From positions 1,116,001 to 1,180,000 of the forward strand of contig CP121321.1 in assembly GCA_043585095.1 (NCBI GenBank): a DNA stretch of 64,000 nt, given 5' to 3'. This document shows, one piece after another, positions 25,721 to 33,066 of this stretch. Numbering within the stretch: the stretch's first letter is position 1; each line of letters opens with the position of its first letter. The stretch comes from JANQIO01 sp043585095 (GTDB taxonomy: Bacteria; Pseudomonadota; Gammaproteobacteria; Pseudomonadales; Halieaceae). A model generated the notes under the pieces. It did no database searches. It worked only from the letters and a program-made list of their open reading frames with translations, and had not been told where the DNA came from. A program made the translations under genes and the position numbers.

Positions 25721-26553
25721 TGCTGCTAGGCCGCAACAGTGATGTGCCGGAGGCGTACGCGCCGGAAATACTGTTTCCTATTCCCCGAGAGACGGCGCGG
25801 CATACGCTTGGTATTGGTCTCGGCAGCGAGCCTTCGCTGCCGTTTCAGGGCGATGACTTATGGCATGCCTGGGAGGTTTCATGGTTGAACGCCGACGGCT
25901 TACCGCAGTGCGCAGTAGGGCGCTTTCGTTTCGCTGCGACGACGCAGAATCTGGTTGAATCCAAATCCTTCAAGCTGTACCTCAATTCACTTAACAACAC
26001 ATCTTTTGAGTCGGTTGATGACCTACAGCGCGTTCTGGCGGATGACCTGGCATCGGTGGCACAGGGCGACGTGAGCATTTCGCTGTTATCGCTTGAGGAC
26101 CCATCGCTTGCGCCTCGCGCGATGCCCGGTCAGTGTATTGATACTGAAACGGTAGCCAGAGTGCCAGATCGTCCTGATTCCTCTTTGCTGCAGGTATGCG
26201 GCGGCGAACCCGGTAGCGAGGTTCTCCACAGTCATAGCTTGCGATCATTGTGCCCAGTGACTGGCCAGCCTGACTGGGCGACGATAGTGCTCTGCACGGA
26301 AGCCGAGCGTGTTGAACCCGCCAGCTTGCTAACGTACCTATGCGGCTTTCGGAATCATCAGGAATACCATGAACAATGCGTAGAGCGCCTGTTTTGTGAC
26401 CTACAGGCTGCGGGCCTCAGCGCTTTTAGCGTGCAAGCCTTGTATACGCGGCGCGGAGGAATGGACATCAATCCGTGGCGCAGTACCTTCGAGGGTGCCC
26501 CAGAAAGCGCTGGGAACGGTCAGGGGCCGGTGCTGCGAACATTTCGCCAGTAG
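25720..26553 (+). CDS. queF: NADPH-dependent 7-cyano-7-deazaguanine reductase (long QueF)
   Basis: Reduces preQ0 to preQ1 in queuosine synthesis. The 277-residue bimodular form: the N-terminal domain has QNLVESKSFKLYLNSLNNTSF (QueF motif) and the C-terminal domain has the catalytic Cys in SLCPVTGQPDWATI plus ALYTRRGGMDINPWRS. Start taken as ATG 25720, overlapping the yadH stop as TGATG; the frame also allows a GTG 3 bp earlier. A perfect 18-bp palindrome covers its stop codon. Confidence 0.96.
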   Translation: MLLGRNSDVPEAYAPEILFPIPRETARHTLGIGLGSEPSLPFQGDDLWHAWEVSWLNADGLPQCAVGRFRFAATTQNLVESKSFKLYLNSLNNTSFESVDDLQRVLADDLASVAQGDVSISLLSLEDPSLAPRAMPGQCIDTETVARVPDRPDSSLLQVCGGEPGSEVLHSHSLRSLCPVTGQPDWATIVLCTEAERVEPASLLTYLCGFRNHQEYHEQCVERLFCDLQAAGLSAFSVQALYTRRGGMDINPWRSTFEGAPESAGNGQGPVLRTFRQ

Positions 26554-26563
26554 CGCTACTGGC
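26546..26563. repeat. perfect 18-bp palindrome across the queF stop codon
   Basis: GCCAGTAGCGCTACTGGC reads identically on both strands. It spans the last queF codons and the stop. No T-run follows. It could form a hairpin in RNA only with a small forced loop, so its role is unclear. Confidence 0.6.
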
Positions 26564-26625
26564 TTAGTCACACAGCCACGCTTTGAGACAGCCGACTGGG
26601 TTCAGGGCCTAATTCAGAGCCGGCG

Positions 26626-26901
26626 CTATTGGTTGCCGCGAGTGCCTGCTGATGCATTGCCTTTCAACAGCAGCCTTAATTCTGTAGCGACGAGCTCATT
26701 GCCATTGGCAACGGCGGTTATCAGCTGCTGTTTCAGGCTGATTGCCGGCGACTGATAGCTTATGGCTGAGGGCTCATATTCGGTCGCTGAGGGCTCATAT
26801 TCGGTCGCAGCTGGCTCTTTCTGCATCGCTGAAGGCTCTTTCTGCATCGCTGAAGGCTCCTCCACTTTATGTGCAATGGCACTCACAGGTAACTTCTCCA
26901 T
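26626..26901 (-). CDS. small repeat-containing hypothetical protein (EPSAxxx heptads)
   Basis: A 91-residue protein starting at 26901 after a GGGAG ribosome site (7-nt spacing). The N-terminus MEKLPVSAIAHKVE is followed by heptads EPSAMQK, EPSAMQK, EPAATEY, EPSATEY and EPSAISY encoded by 21-bp tandem units, and by a helical C-terminus QLITAVANGNELVATELRLLLKG. No family recognised and no membrane segment. It lies alone between queF and tRNA-Ser. Coding is supported by the ribosome site and by repeat units that preserve the frame; it may be young or lineage-specific. Confidence 0.5.
   Translation of the reverse strand: MEKLPVSAIAHKVEEPSAMQKEPSAMQKEPAATEYEPSATEYEPSAISYQSPAISLKQQLITAVANGNELVATELRLLLKGNASAGTRGNQ
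26744..26869 (-). repeat. 21-bp tandem repeat inside the small gene
   Basis: Six adjacent 21-bp blocks. Blocks at 26765-26785 and 26786-26806 are identical, those at 26807-26827 and 26828-26848 nearly so, and the outer two are diverged. On the minus strand each begins GAGCC and keeps the reading frame. The unit shares a GAGCC(T)TCAGCG core with the apbE repeat at 56877-57002. Confidence 0.88.
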
Positions 26902-27069
26902 GGTTTGCTCCCTGTCCTGGGGGCTTCTCTATTCTTTTTTTTCCGGCATAGCACTACCCGATCAACGCAGGTATTAGACGACGGGAAGGCCCGCAAAGGC
27001 ATGGCTGGCCGCGACAAGCACATAGCCGTCGACGACACCGTCTTGGCTGGCTTATTTGGGATCTTGTGG

Positions 27070-27075
27070 TAGTAT
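27070..27075 (+). promoter_or_regulatory. possible -10 of the tRNA-Ser/ffs transcript
   Basis: TAGTAT 34 bp before the tRNA, followed by GC-rich CGCGCCC, which suits a stable-RNA promoter. No good -35 is found at 16-18 bp spacing, so confidence is low. Confidence 0.35.
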
Positions 27076-27109
27076 TCGCGCCCTTGTCCGGAGCGTGCTG
27101 CGGGCATAC

Positions 27110-27197
27110 GGAGAGGTGGCCGAGCGGTCGAAGGCGCACGCCTGGAAAGTGTGTATACGGCAACGTATCGAGGGTTCGAATCCCTCCCTCTCCGCCA
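27110..27197 (+). tRNA. tRNA-Ser (anticodon GGA)
   Basis: An 88-nt class II tRNA with a long variable arm (TATACGGCAACGTATC) and encoded CCA. Acceptor GGAGAGG pairs with CCTCTCC, the anticodon loop is CTGGAAA and the T arm is AGGGTTCGAATCCCT. Immediately followed by ffs after six nucleotides. Confidence 0.96.
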
Positions 27198-27203
27198 GTT
27201 TAT

Positions 27204-27313
27204 GGCGGCCCATGCGGTCCCCTCGCAACGATAGATAGTGAACTCCGCCAGGCCCGGAAGGGAGCAACGGTAACTATCGACTCGTGTGCCGAGGTGTGGC
27301 TGTTTGGGTCGCC
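27204..27313 (+). ncRNA. ffs: signal recognition particle 4.5S RNA
   Basis: The conserved SRP domain IV is present: CCAGGCCCGGAAGGGAGCA contains the GGAA tetraloop and asymmetric loop that binds Ffh. Outer arms pair GGCGGCCCA (from 27204) with TGGGTCGCC (to 27313), giving a 110-nt hairpin like bacterial 4.5S RNA. It guides Ffh/FtsY-dependent targeting of membrane proteins. With a 6-nt gap to tRNA-Ser it must be cut from a common precursor. Confidence 0.92.
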
Positions 27314-27322
27314 TCCATTATT

Positions 27323-27650
27323 CGCGAACCGCCTTTGGCGGCACGCTTGGCTCAGGGCTGTTTTCGCGAACCGGCTTCTTATGCGCGAACCGCCTTCGGC
27401 GGCGCGCTGCGCTCAGGGCTGTTTCCGCGAACCGCCCGTGGCGGCACGCTTGGCTCAGGGCTGTTTTCGCGAACCGGCTTCTTATGCGCGAACCGCCTTT
27501 GGCGGCGCGCTGCGCTCAGGGCTGTTTCCGCGAACCGGCTTCTTATGCGCGAACCGCCTTTGGCGGCGCGCTGCGCTCAGGGCTGTTTCCGCAAACCGGC
27601 TTCTTGTTCGCGAACCGCCTTTGTCGGCACGCTTGGCTCAGGGCCGTTGC
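27323..27650 (+). repeat. composite 42-bp/19-bp tandem repeat array between ffs and dnaX
   Basis: Two unit types, both starting CGCGAACCG. The 42-bp A unit holds the hairpin CCGCC-TTT-GGCGG and ends in CTCAGGGCTGTTT(T/C); the 19-bp B unit is CGCGAACCGGCTTCTTATG. Order: A(27323), B(27365), A(27384), A(27426), B(27468), A(27487), B(27529), A(27548), B(27590), A(27609-27650). A units come in two flavours, with CACGCTTGG (first, third, sixth) or GCGCTGCG (second, fourth, fifth). The 61-bp period is not divisible by three, so open frames here are artefacts of repetition. Confidence 0.93.
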
Positions 27651-27829
27651 TTCCGATGACTTTTTTTTTCAAAACGACCTTTGACGCTGCGCTTGGCGCT
27701 GGCGGTCACAGCGCTCTGCTCTGGATATCCGGGAGTTGCGTGATGTTTCGCAATCTGCGGCCACTCGCGGGTGTTAGGGGGGAGTCATTGGTGTATCCTT
27801 TGCGCTTTCACCCCGGGTAGTGTCGCGCT
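27651..27829 (+). other. noncoding leader of dnaX with a T9 run
   Basis: This stretch starts with a T-run of nine at 27661-27669, preceded by a GTCGG/CCGATGAC pairing that may form a terminator for the ffs/array transcript. A degenerate array copy follows (AACGACCTTTGACGCTGCGC). I see no clear sigma70 promoter for dnaX and no gene. Confidence 0.4.
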
Positions 27830-29758
27830 ATGTCTCATCAGGTCCTCGCACGCAAATGGCGCCCTCGCGTTTTTCGCGAAATGGTGGGCCAGGAGCACGT
27901 CCTGCGAGCCCTGATTAATGCGCTCGATCATGACCGTTTACACCATGCTTATCTGTTCACGGGTACGCGTGGCGTGGGCAAAACCACGGTCGCCCGCATT
28001 CTCGCCAAATGTCTCAACTGCGATAGCGGGGTCAGTTCTGAGCCCTGTGGGAGCTGTGCATCCTGTGCTGAGATTGCTGAGGGCCGTAGCGTCGATCTGA
28101 TAGAAGTAGATGCCGCGTCGCGCACTAAGGTAGAGGACACCAGAGAGCTTCTGGAAAATGTGCAGTACGCTCCTACGCGTTCTCGCTATAAGGTCTACCT
28201 TATCGACGAAGTGCACATGCTATCTACCAGCAGCTTCAACGCGCTGCTCAAGACACTTGAAGAACCGCCCCCACACGTGGTGTTCCTGCTGGCCACAACA
28301 GACCCGCAAAAGCTGCCGGCCACGGTGCTCTCACGCTGTTTGCAGTTCAACCTCAAGAACATGCCGCCCGATTTGATCGTCGGACATCTCAAGCTCATTC
28401 TTGAGCAGGAGATGGTGGCATTTGAGGAGCCGGCCCTATGGTTGCTGGGTCGCGCCGCTGAGGGCAGCATGCGTGATGCGCTTAGCCTTACGGATCAAGC
28501 CATCGGCTTTGGCAGCGGTAAGCTGGTTGAAGACGATGTACGGGCTATGCTGGGTACCGTCGATTTAAGTTTTGTATACCGTCTGCTCGAAACGGTAGCC
28601 GCTGGAGATACTGCAGCGGCACTGGCAGTTGTGGCTGATATGTCCCAGCACGCACCTGACTATGCCGGGGCGCTGGTCGAACTCGCATCTCTGTTACACC
28701 GCGTAGCGATTGTTCAGGCAGTGCCGGAAGCTGCCGATGATGGCTGGGGTGATCGCGAACGCATCGTTGAATTTGCATCGACGATGACGGCCGAAGACGT
28801 GCAGCTCTATTATCAACTAGCCGTGACAGGAAAGCGTGATCTGGGTTTAGCGCCGGAGCCACGAAGCGGTATTGAAATGTCGCTGCTGCGCATGATTGCC
28901 TTCCGGCCGGCGGGCGCACTCGACGCAGACGTCGTGCTTGAAGGTGAAGTGGCGCTTGAGGGTAAAGCAGTGCCGCGGCCGGACGCGCCGCAAGCTGACG
29001 ACGGCATGGGGGTGGCCGCTTCTGGAAAAAAGCCTGAAGCGGAGTCTGCGCAGCACACTCCTGTCGCATCAGAATCAACTGAGTCATCGCATCCTGTTAG
29101 CGCTCGGTCTGAAACTCCGATAGATAAAGCGGTCGATACGCCATCAACTCTGCAGCAAGTCGCCGATGGCGGTGCAACACCGGTCGGCGAGCCGGCAGCT
29201 CCAGAGCACGCCGCGCGCACTTCCACTGGGGAGCCGTCCCAGCCTCCGACCAGGGAGCCACTCTCGACTACGCAGACCGGTTCAACTCCGAACGAGGACG
29301 AGCTAAAGCCCGCGGAGACGTCGTCCGGTGTCTTGGATGTAGCAGACACGGCGGATGAGGAATTGTTGGCGCTGGAACCGGCACGTTGGCCAGACCTTCT
29401 TGATCGTCTGGATTTACGCGGTTTGATCTATAACGTTGCGTCGCACTGCGAGCTGCGCCAGGTTGACGGCGATCAGGTTTGGTTTGTGTTAGACGAGGCG
29501 AATGCTTCGCTATTTAACGACGGCCATGCGCAGAAAATCGGCAGTGCGCTGTCCGCGTATTATGGCAAAGACTATCATGCCCATGTTGAGCCTGGTTCGC
29601 CGCGCTACGAAACACCTGCGGCCCGCGCGCAGCGCTTACTTGACGAGCGCCAACAGGCCGCCTTGGAATCGATAGAGCAGGACCCGCGCGTGCAGCTCCT
29701 GTTGGACCGCTTTGAGGGCAGCATAGACCGGGATTCGGTTGCGCCCACAAAACACTAA
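27830..29758 (+). CDS. dnaX: DNA polymerase III subunits tau and gamma
   Basis: Clamp-loader ATPase, 642 residues in the full tau form. Walker A is YLFTGTRGVGKTTVARIL, the zinc-binding Cys motif is CLNCDSG...CGSCASC (residues about 61-79), Walker B VYLIDEVHML and the SRC sensor LPATVLSRCLQF. Domain III ends near residue 360, followed by an acidic Ser/Thr/Pro-rich linker (about 365-500) and the tau C-terminal domain (about 515-642) that contacts the polymerase alpha subunit and DnaB. A slippery A-AAA-AAG at codons 399-401 is set to yield a truncated gamma of 402 residues. First gene of dnaX-ybaB-recR-rnd. Confidence 0.97.
   Translation: MSHQVLARKWRPRVFREMVGQEHVLRALINALDHDRLHHAYLFTGTRGVGKTTVARILAKCLNCDSGVSSEPCGSCASCAEIAEGRSVDLIEVDAASRTKVEDTRELLENVQYAPTRSRYKVYLIDEVHMLSTSSFNALLKTLEEPPPHVVFLLATTDPQKLPATVLSRCLQFNLKNMPPDLIVGHLKLILEQEMVAFEEPALWLLGRAAEGSMRDALSLTDQAIGFGSGKLVEDDVRAMLGTVDLSFVYRLLETVAAGDTAAALAVVADMSQHAPDYAGALVELASLLHRVAIVQAVPEAADDGWGDRERIVEFASTMTAEDVQLYYQLAVTGKRDLGLAPEPRSGIEMSLLRMIAFRPAGALDADVVLEGEVALEGKAVPRPDAPQADDGMGVAASGKKPEAESAQHTPVASESTESSHPVSARSETPIDKAVDTPSTLQQVADGGATPVGEPAAPEHAARTSTGEPSQPPTREPLSTTQTGSTPNEDELKPAETSSGVLDVADTADEELLALEPARWPDLLDRLDLRGLIYNVASHCELRQVDGDQVWFVLDEANASLFNDGHAQKIGSALSAYYGKDYHAHVEPGSPRYETPAARAQRLLDERQQAALESIEQDPRVQLLLDRFEGSIDRDSVAPTKH
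29008..29061 (+). promoter_or_regulatory. dnaX: predicted programmed -1 frameshift site in dnaX
   Basis: A-AAA-AAG at 29026-29032 is in the zero-frame phase used by E. coli dnaX. Slipping back one base makes the next codons GCC then TGA (29035-29037), so gamma would end Lys-Lys-Ala after residue 401, the same layout as E. coli (Lys-Lys-Glu-stop). A Shine-Dalgarno-like GGGGGTGG ends 10 nt upstream. A modest stem-loop GGAGT/ACTCC (29041-29061) starts 8 nt downstream; E. coli uses both kinds of stimulator. Confidence 0.8.
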
Positions 29759-29786
29759 GCAATTTGAAGCAGCAAAAAGGTAGCGT

Positions 29787-30095
29787 GTGAAAGGTAGTTT
29801 GAACGATCTGATGAAGCAGGCGCAGGACATGCAGCAGAAGATGCAGCAGGCCCGCGACGAGATGGCGCAACGCGAGTTTGTCGGGCAGTCTGGCGCCGGC
29901 ATGGTGACCGTCACCATGACCGGCCAACACGATGTGCGTCGCGTGGATATAGACCCTGCAGTGCTCAGTGAAGAAAAAACCGTGCTGGAAGATCTATTGG
30001 CCGCTGCCGTTAACGATGCGGTGAAAAAGGTGGAGGCAGGCAATCGAGATGCGTTGGGCGGCATGATGCCCGCCGGCTTCAAGATGCCCTTTTAG
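29787..30095 (+). CDS. ybaB: YbaB/EbfC nucleoid-associated protein
   Basis: A 102-residue dimeric DNA-binding protein with GTG start after AAAAAGG. Family core: LNDLMKQAQDMQQKMQQARDEM (helix), GMVTVTMTGQHDVRRVDIDPAVL (sheet) and VKKVEAGNRDALGGMMPAGFKMPF. Placed between dnaX and recR as in most gammaproteobacteria. Confidence 0.95.
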   Translation: MKGSLNDLMKQAQDMQQKMQQARDEMAQREFVGQSGAGMVTVTMTGQHDVRRVDIDPAVLSEEKTVLEDLLAAAVNDAVKKVEAGNRDALGGMMPAGFKMPF

Positions 30096-30098
30096 ACG

Positions 30099-30698
30099 AT
30101 GGCCTTCAGTCCGCTTATAGAGCAGTTGGTTGAAAGCCTGCGCTGCCTCCCAGGAGTGGGTCGGAAGACCGCCCAGCGTATGGCGCTGCACCTGCTGGAG
30201 CGAGAGCGCGAAGCAGGCCTGACTCTGGCGGAAGCGCTGGTTGCGGCCATGGAGGGCGTTGGGCACTGTGAGCAGTGCCGTAATTTTTGTGAGCAGGATC
30301 TTTGCGGTCTCTGCCGCGATCCCAAGCGCGATCCATCCATGATCTGCGTGGTCGAGTCGCCTTCGGACGTGGTGGCGGTAGAACAGAGCGCCAGTTATCG
30401 CGGTCTGTACTTTGTGCTGATGGGGCATTTGTCACCGATCGACGGCATTGGCCCGGAAGATATTGGTCTGGATGTGTTGACGGCGCGGGTCCAGCAGGAT
30501 GGCGTAAGCGAGCTGATTCTGGCGACCAACCCTACCGTCGAAGGCGAGGCGACGGCGTACTACCTGACGGAACTGGTGCGCGAGCAGGGTGTAAAGGTGA
30601 CTAGAATCGCGCACGGCGTGCCTCTGGGCGGCGAGCTGGAATACGTCGACGGCAGCACGCTGGCGCATGCGCTCAGTGGTCGTAAGGTGGTTGATTGA
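30099..30698 (+). CDS. recR: recombination mediator RecR
   Basis: A 199-residue RecFOR component. Helix-hairpin-helix (LRCLPGVGRKTAQRMALHLL), a four-Cys zinc finger (CEQCRNFCEQDLCGLC) and a Toprim domain (MICVVESPSDVVAVEQ...) are all complete, with the C-terminal GVPLGGELEYVDGSTLAHAL. Loads RecA at gaps with RecO. Three bases after ybaB. Confidence 0.97.
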   Translation: MAFSPLIEQLVESLRCLPGVGRKTAQRMALHLLEREREAGLTLAEALVAAMEGVGHCEQCRNFCEQDLCGLCRDPKRDPSMICVVESPSDVVAVEQSASYRGLYFVLMGHLSPIDGIGPEDIGLDVLTARVQQDGVSELILATNPTVEGEATAYYLTELVREQGVKVTRIAHGVPLGGELEYVDGSTLAHALSGRKVVD

Positions 30699-31819
30699 TG
30701 CCCTATGTCCTGATCACCACAAACGGCGCCCTGGAAGACCTGGTGTCTGCGAACCTCAATGCAGACGCGGTGATGGTCGACACAGAGTTTATGCGCCGTG
30801 ATACCTATTACCCGCAGGCTGCATTGATACAACTGTGCTTTAGCTCTGACCCTGATACCGCCTGGTTAGTAGATCCGCTCGCAGTGAGTGATTTTTCGCC
30901 GCTGGCCGATCTGTTTCGCAATCCCTCGATTGTGAAAGCCTTGCACTCGGCGAGTGAGGACCTGGAAGTGTTTCAGTGCTTTCTCAACGTTCAGCCGATG
31001 CCCTTCTTTGATACGCAGCGCGCCGCAGCTTTCGCAGGCCTTGGCTTTAGTCTGGGTTACCGGGCGCTGGTAGAGAAAGTGACAGGAGACGTTCTTGATA
31101 AGGGCGAGACCCGGTCAGACTGGCTGCGCCGTCCGCTAACGGATTCGCAGCTTGCCTACGCCGCGGCGGACGTTGTGCCCTTGTTGCCGGTTTATCGGCA
31201 CCTGAGACACTGCCTCGACGCTAGCGAGCGCGGCGCCTGGGTGTTCGAGGACAGCGCCCAGGCTGTAGCTGATGCGCAACAACCACCAGCATCGTCGTAC
31301 TTGCGCGTGAAGTCGGCCTGGAAGCTGAATGCCAGACAGTTAGCGACGCTCGCCGTCATCTGCAATTGGCGCGACGAGCGCGCCAGGCGTTTGGATAAAC
31401 CCAAAAGCTGGATTTTGGCGGATAAGCTTTGCTTTGCTCTCGCGGAACAACCGCCTGCCAATATGGCCGAGCTGCGCGGTATCGCCGATATGCCGGCGGC
31501 GGTGGTACGCAAGCAGGGTGAAGTATTGCTAGACCTGGTCGCTGAGGCGCTGACGATAGATGAGGCAGATTTGCCCGAACCCCTGGGGCGGCCACTCGAT
31601 GCTGCGCAGCGGGACCTTATGAAGAAGCTCAAGCAAGCGTCCGCGCGCCTGGCGCGGGATTGGCAGGTCGAACCCGAGTCTTTGCTGCCGGCCAAGGACT
31701 ACGAACTGTTGGTCAGGGAAGGCGCCGCACTGCGTGATGCGATGCCTCAGCGCTGGCAGGGCTGGCGCAAAGAGCGTCTAATCGAGCCCTTACTGCAAAT
31801 CGTAGAGGGAGCCGCCTGA
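30698..31819 (+). CDS. rnd: ribonuclease D
   Basis: 3'-5' exoribonuclease for tRNA 3' maturation, 373 residues. DEDDy catalytic residues: VMVDTEFMRRDTYYPQAALIQL (Asp/Glu), ALHSASEDLEVF (Asp) and LAYAAADVVPLL (Tyr/Asp). One HRDC domain is clear (about 210-290, ARQLATLAVICNWRDERARRLDKPKSWILAD). Start at ATG 30698, overlapping the recR stop by one base; a TTG three bases upstream is unlikely. Confidence 0.95.
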   Translation: MPYVLITTNGALEDLVSANLNADAVMVDTEFMRRDTYYPQAALIQLCFSSDPDTAWLVDPLAVSDFSPLADLFRNPSIVKALHSASEDLEVFQCFLNVQPMPFFDTQRAAAFAGLGFSLGYRALVEKVTGDVLDKGETRSDWLRRPLTDSQLAYAAADVVPLLPVYRHLRHCLDASERGAWVFEDSAQAVADAQQPPASSYLRVKSAWKLNARQLATLAVICNWRDERARRLDKPKSWILADKLCFALAEQPPANMAELRGIADMPAAVVRKQGEVLLDLVAEALTIDEADLPEPLGRPLDAAQRDLMKKLKQASARLARDWQVEPESLLPAKDYELLVREGAALRDAMPQRWQGWRKERLIEPLLQIVEGAA

Positions 31820-31821
31820 TC

Positions 31822-32097
31822 ATGCTGGTGCAAATTTATCGCAGCGCGCTTAAATCGGAGATGTACCTGTACACCGACAACTCGCGAAAGTTGCAGGACG
31901 TACCTGAAAGCCTGCTTCAACAGTTTGGTGACCCCGACCCTTTTATGCTGCTTAACCTGGACGGTAAGCGCAGGCTTGCGCGGGTTGATGCCGGAGAGGT
32001 GGTTGAGCAGATTCGCGCACAGGGGTTCTTCCTGCAGATGCCGCCGTCCGCGTTTCCACCCCCAGAGAATCCCTCCGGTCGTGCCGTCGATGGCTGA
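31822..32097 (+). CDS. ycgL: YcgL domain protein
   Basis: A 91-residue protein. The N-terminal MLVQIYRSALKSEMYLYTD and VPESLLQQFGDP, and VEQIRAQGFFLQMPP, match the YcgL domain (UPF0745). Function unknown. Two bases after the rnd stop; overlaps ycgN by 8 bp. This rnd-ycgL-ycgN order is typical of pseudomonads and relatives. Confidence 0.9.
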   Translation: MLVQIYRSALKSEMYLYTDNSRKLQDVPESLLQQFGDPDPFMLLNLDGKRRLARVDAGEVVEQIRAQGFFLQMPPSAFPPPENPSGRAVDG

Positions 32098-32539
32098 CGC
32101 AGGGCGCTTTTGGGAGAGTAAATCCCTGGCGGAAATGACCGACGCGGAGTGGGAATCGCTGTGCGATGGCTGCGCGCGTTGTTGTTTACATAAGCTCGAA
32201 GATGCAGATACGGGGGATGTGTTCTACACGGGAATTCGGTGTCGCTATCTCAAGGAGGATGACTGCCGATGCAGTGACTATCCCCGACGCAACGAGTTGG
32301 TTGCACATTGTATTGACCTGCGCAGAGAGGATCTCAGCGCGCTGCACTGGTTGCCCGGCAGCTGCGCTTACCGGCTGCTTTATGAGGGCAAGCCGCTGCA
32401 CGACTGGCATCCGCTTGTCAGCGGCAGCAGCGAAAGCGTTCACGAGGCAGGCATATCGATTCGGGGCAGAGCGCTGTCCGATGAACACGTGCATCCGGAT
32501 GGCTACGAAGAGCACATTATTCAATGGGTAGAGCAATAG
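32090..32539 (+). CDS. ycgN: YcgN family Cys-cluster protein (UPF0260)
   Basis: A 149-residue protein, start ATG 32090 (MADAGRFWESKSLAEMTDAEWE). The Cys pattern CDGCARCCLHK, then CRYLKEDDCRCSDYPRR and HCIDLR and LPGSCAYRLL is the YkgJ/YcgN zinc or iron-binding cluster. Physiological role unknown. Confidence 0.92.
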   Translation: MADAGRFWESKSLAEMTDAEWESLCDGCARCCLHKLEDADTGDVFYTGIRCRYLKEDDCRCSDYPRRNELVAHCIDLRREDLSALHWLPGSCAYRLLYEGKPLHDWHPLVSGSSESVHEAGISIRGRALSDEHVHPDGYEEHIIQWVEQ

Positions 32540-32631
32540 CATGCGGCGTCTGGCAATGCCTGTGCGCTGGGTTAGAATGCGCCTGCGCTTATTGACCCAA
32601 CACACGCCATTGACCGAGAGAAACCGCCCTC

Positions 32632-32997
32632 GTGCTTGACCCACAGAGCTACCAAACTGCTTGGATAGCTTACATAGCCGCAACCCTGCTAGCGTTACTG
32701 ATCCTGTATTTATGGATAGGATCACGCTGGTCAGTGCGTACTCGCCTGTCCTGGGCGATGCTGTTAGGCGCTTTGGCGCTGGCGCCGGCCCATCCGGAAG
32801 CCGACACGGCAACCTGGGCGCCGGCCCTGTTTGTGGCAGCATTCGAAACCCTTACCGAGGGCACCGAGGCCGCCATGAGGCCGCTGCGTTCAGTGTTGGC
32901 GGGGCTGGGGTTTGCGCTCGGTGTTTCCCTGCTGATCTTTACTATAACGGGTCTGTTGTCTCGGCGTGGTTCCGCTGCGCCTGCGGACAACGACTGA
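32632..32997 (+). CDS. membrane protein of unknown function
   Basis: A 121-residue protein starting at GTG 32632. Three hydrophobic segments: about 12-28 (IAYIAATLLALLILYLWI), 40-54 and 87-107 (SVLAGLGFALGVSLLIFTITGLL). Between the last two lies WAPALFVAAFETLTEGTEAAMRPLR. It lies 93 bp after ycgN and 69 bp before the MoxR ATPase. No known family recognised; similar small proteins with this layout are common next to moxR/VWA pairs. Confidence 0.65.
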   Translation: MLDPQSYQTAWIAYIAATLLALLILYLWIGSRWSVRTRLSWAMLLGALALAPAHPEADTATWAPALFVAAFETLTEGTEAAMRPLRSVLAGLGFALGVSLLIFTITGLLSRRGSAAPADND

Positions 32998-33066
32998 CAG
33001 TCCATTCCTTGATTCCACCCGTACCACTGGGTACGCTGTCGGGCTTATTTTTAGAGGTAGTATCCA

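Noticed and set aside
27323..27650. CRISPR array
   Set aside because: The units are contiguous with no unique spacers between them, and no cas genes are present.
27066..27820. Three overlapping plus-strand open frames (197, 178, 132 codons) through the repeat array
   Set aside because: Products of a 61-bp repeat being open in all frames; they contain tRNA-Ser/ffs sequence or repeat translation and have no ribosome sites.
29041..29061. Strong pseudoknot stimulating the dnaX frameshift
   Set aside because: Only a modest stem-loop (5 bp plus a small inner stem) is visible; no pseudoknot partner found.
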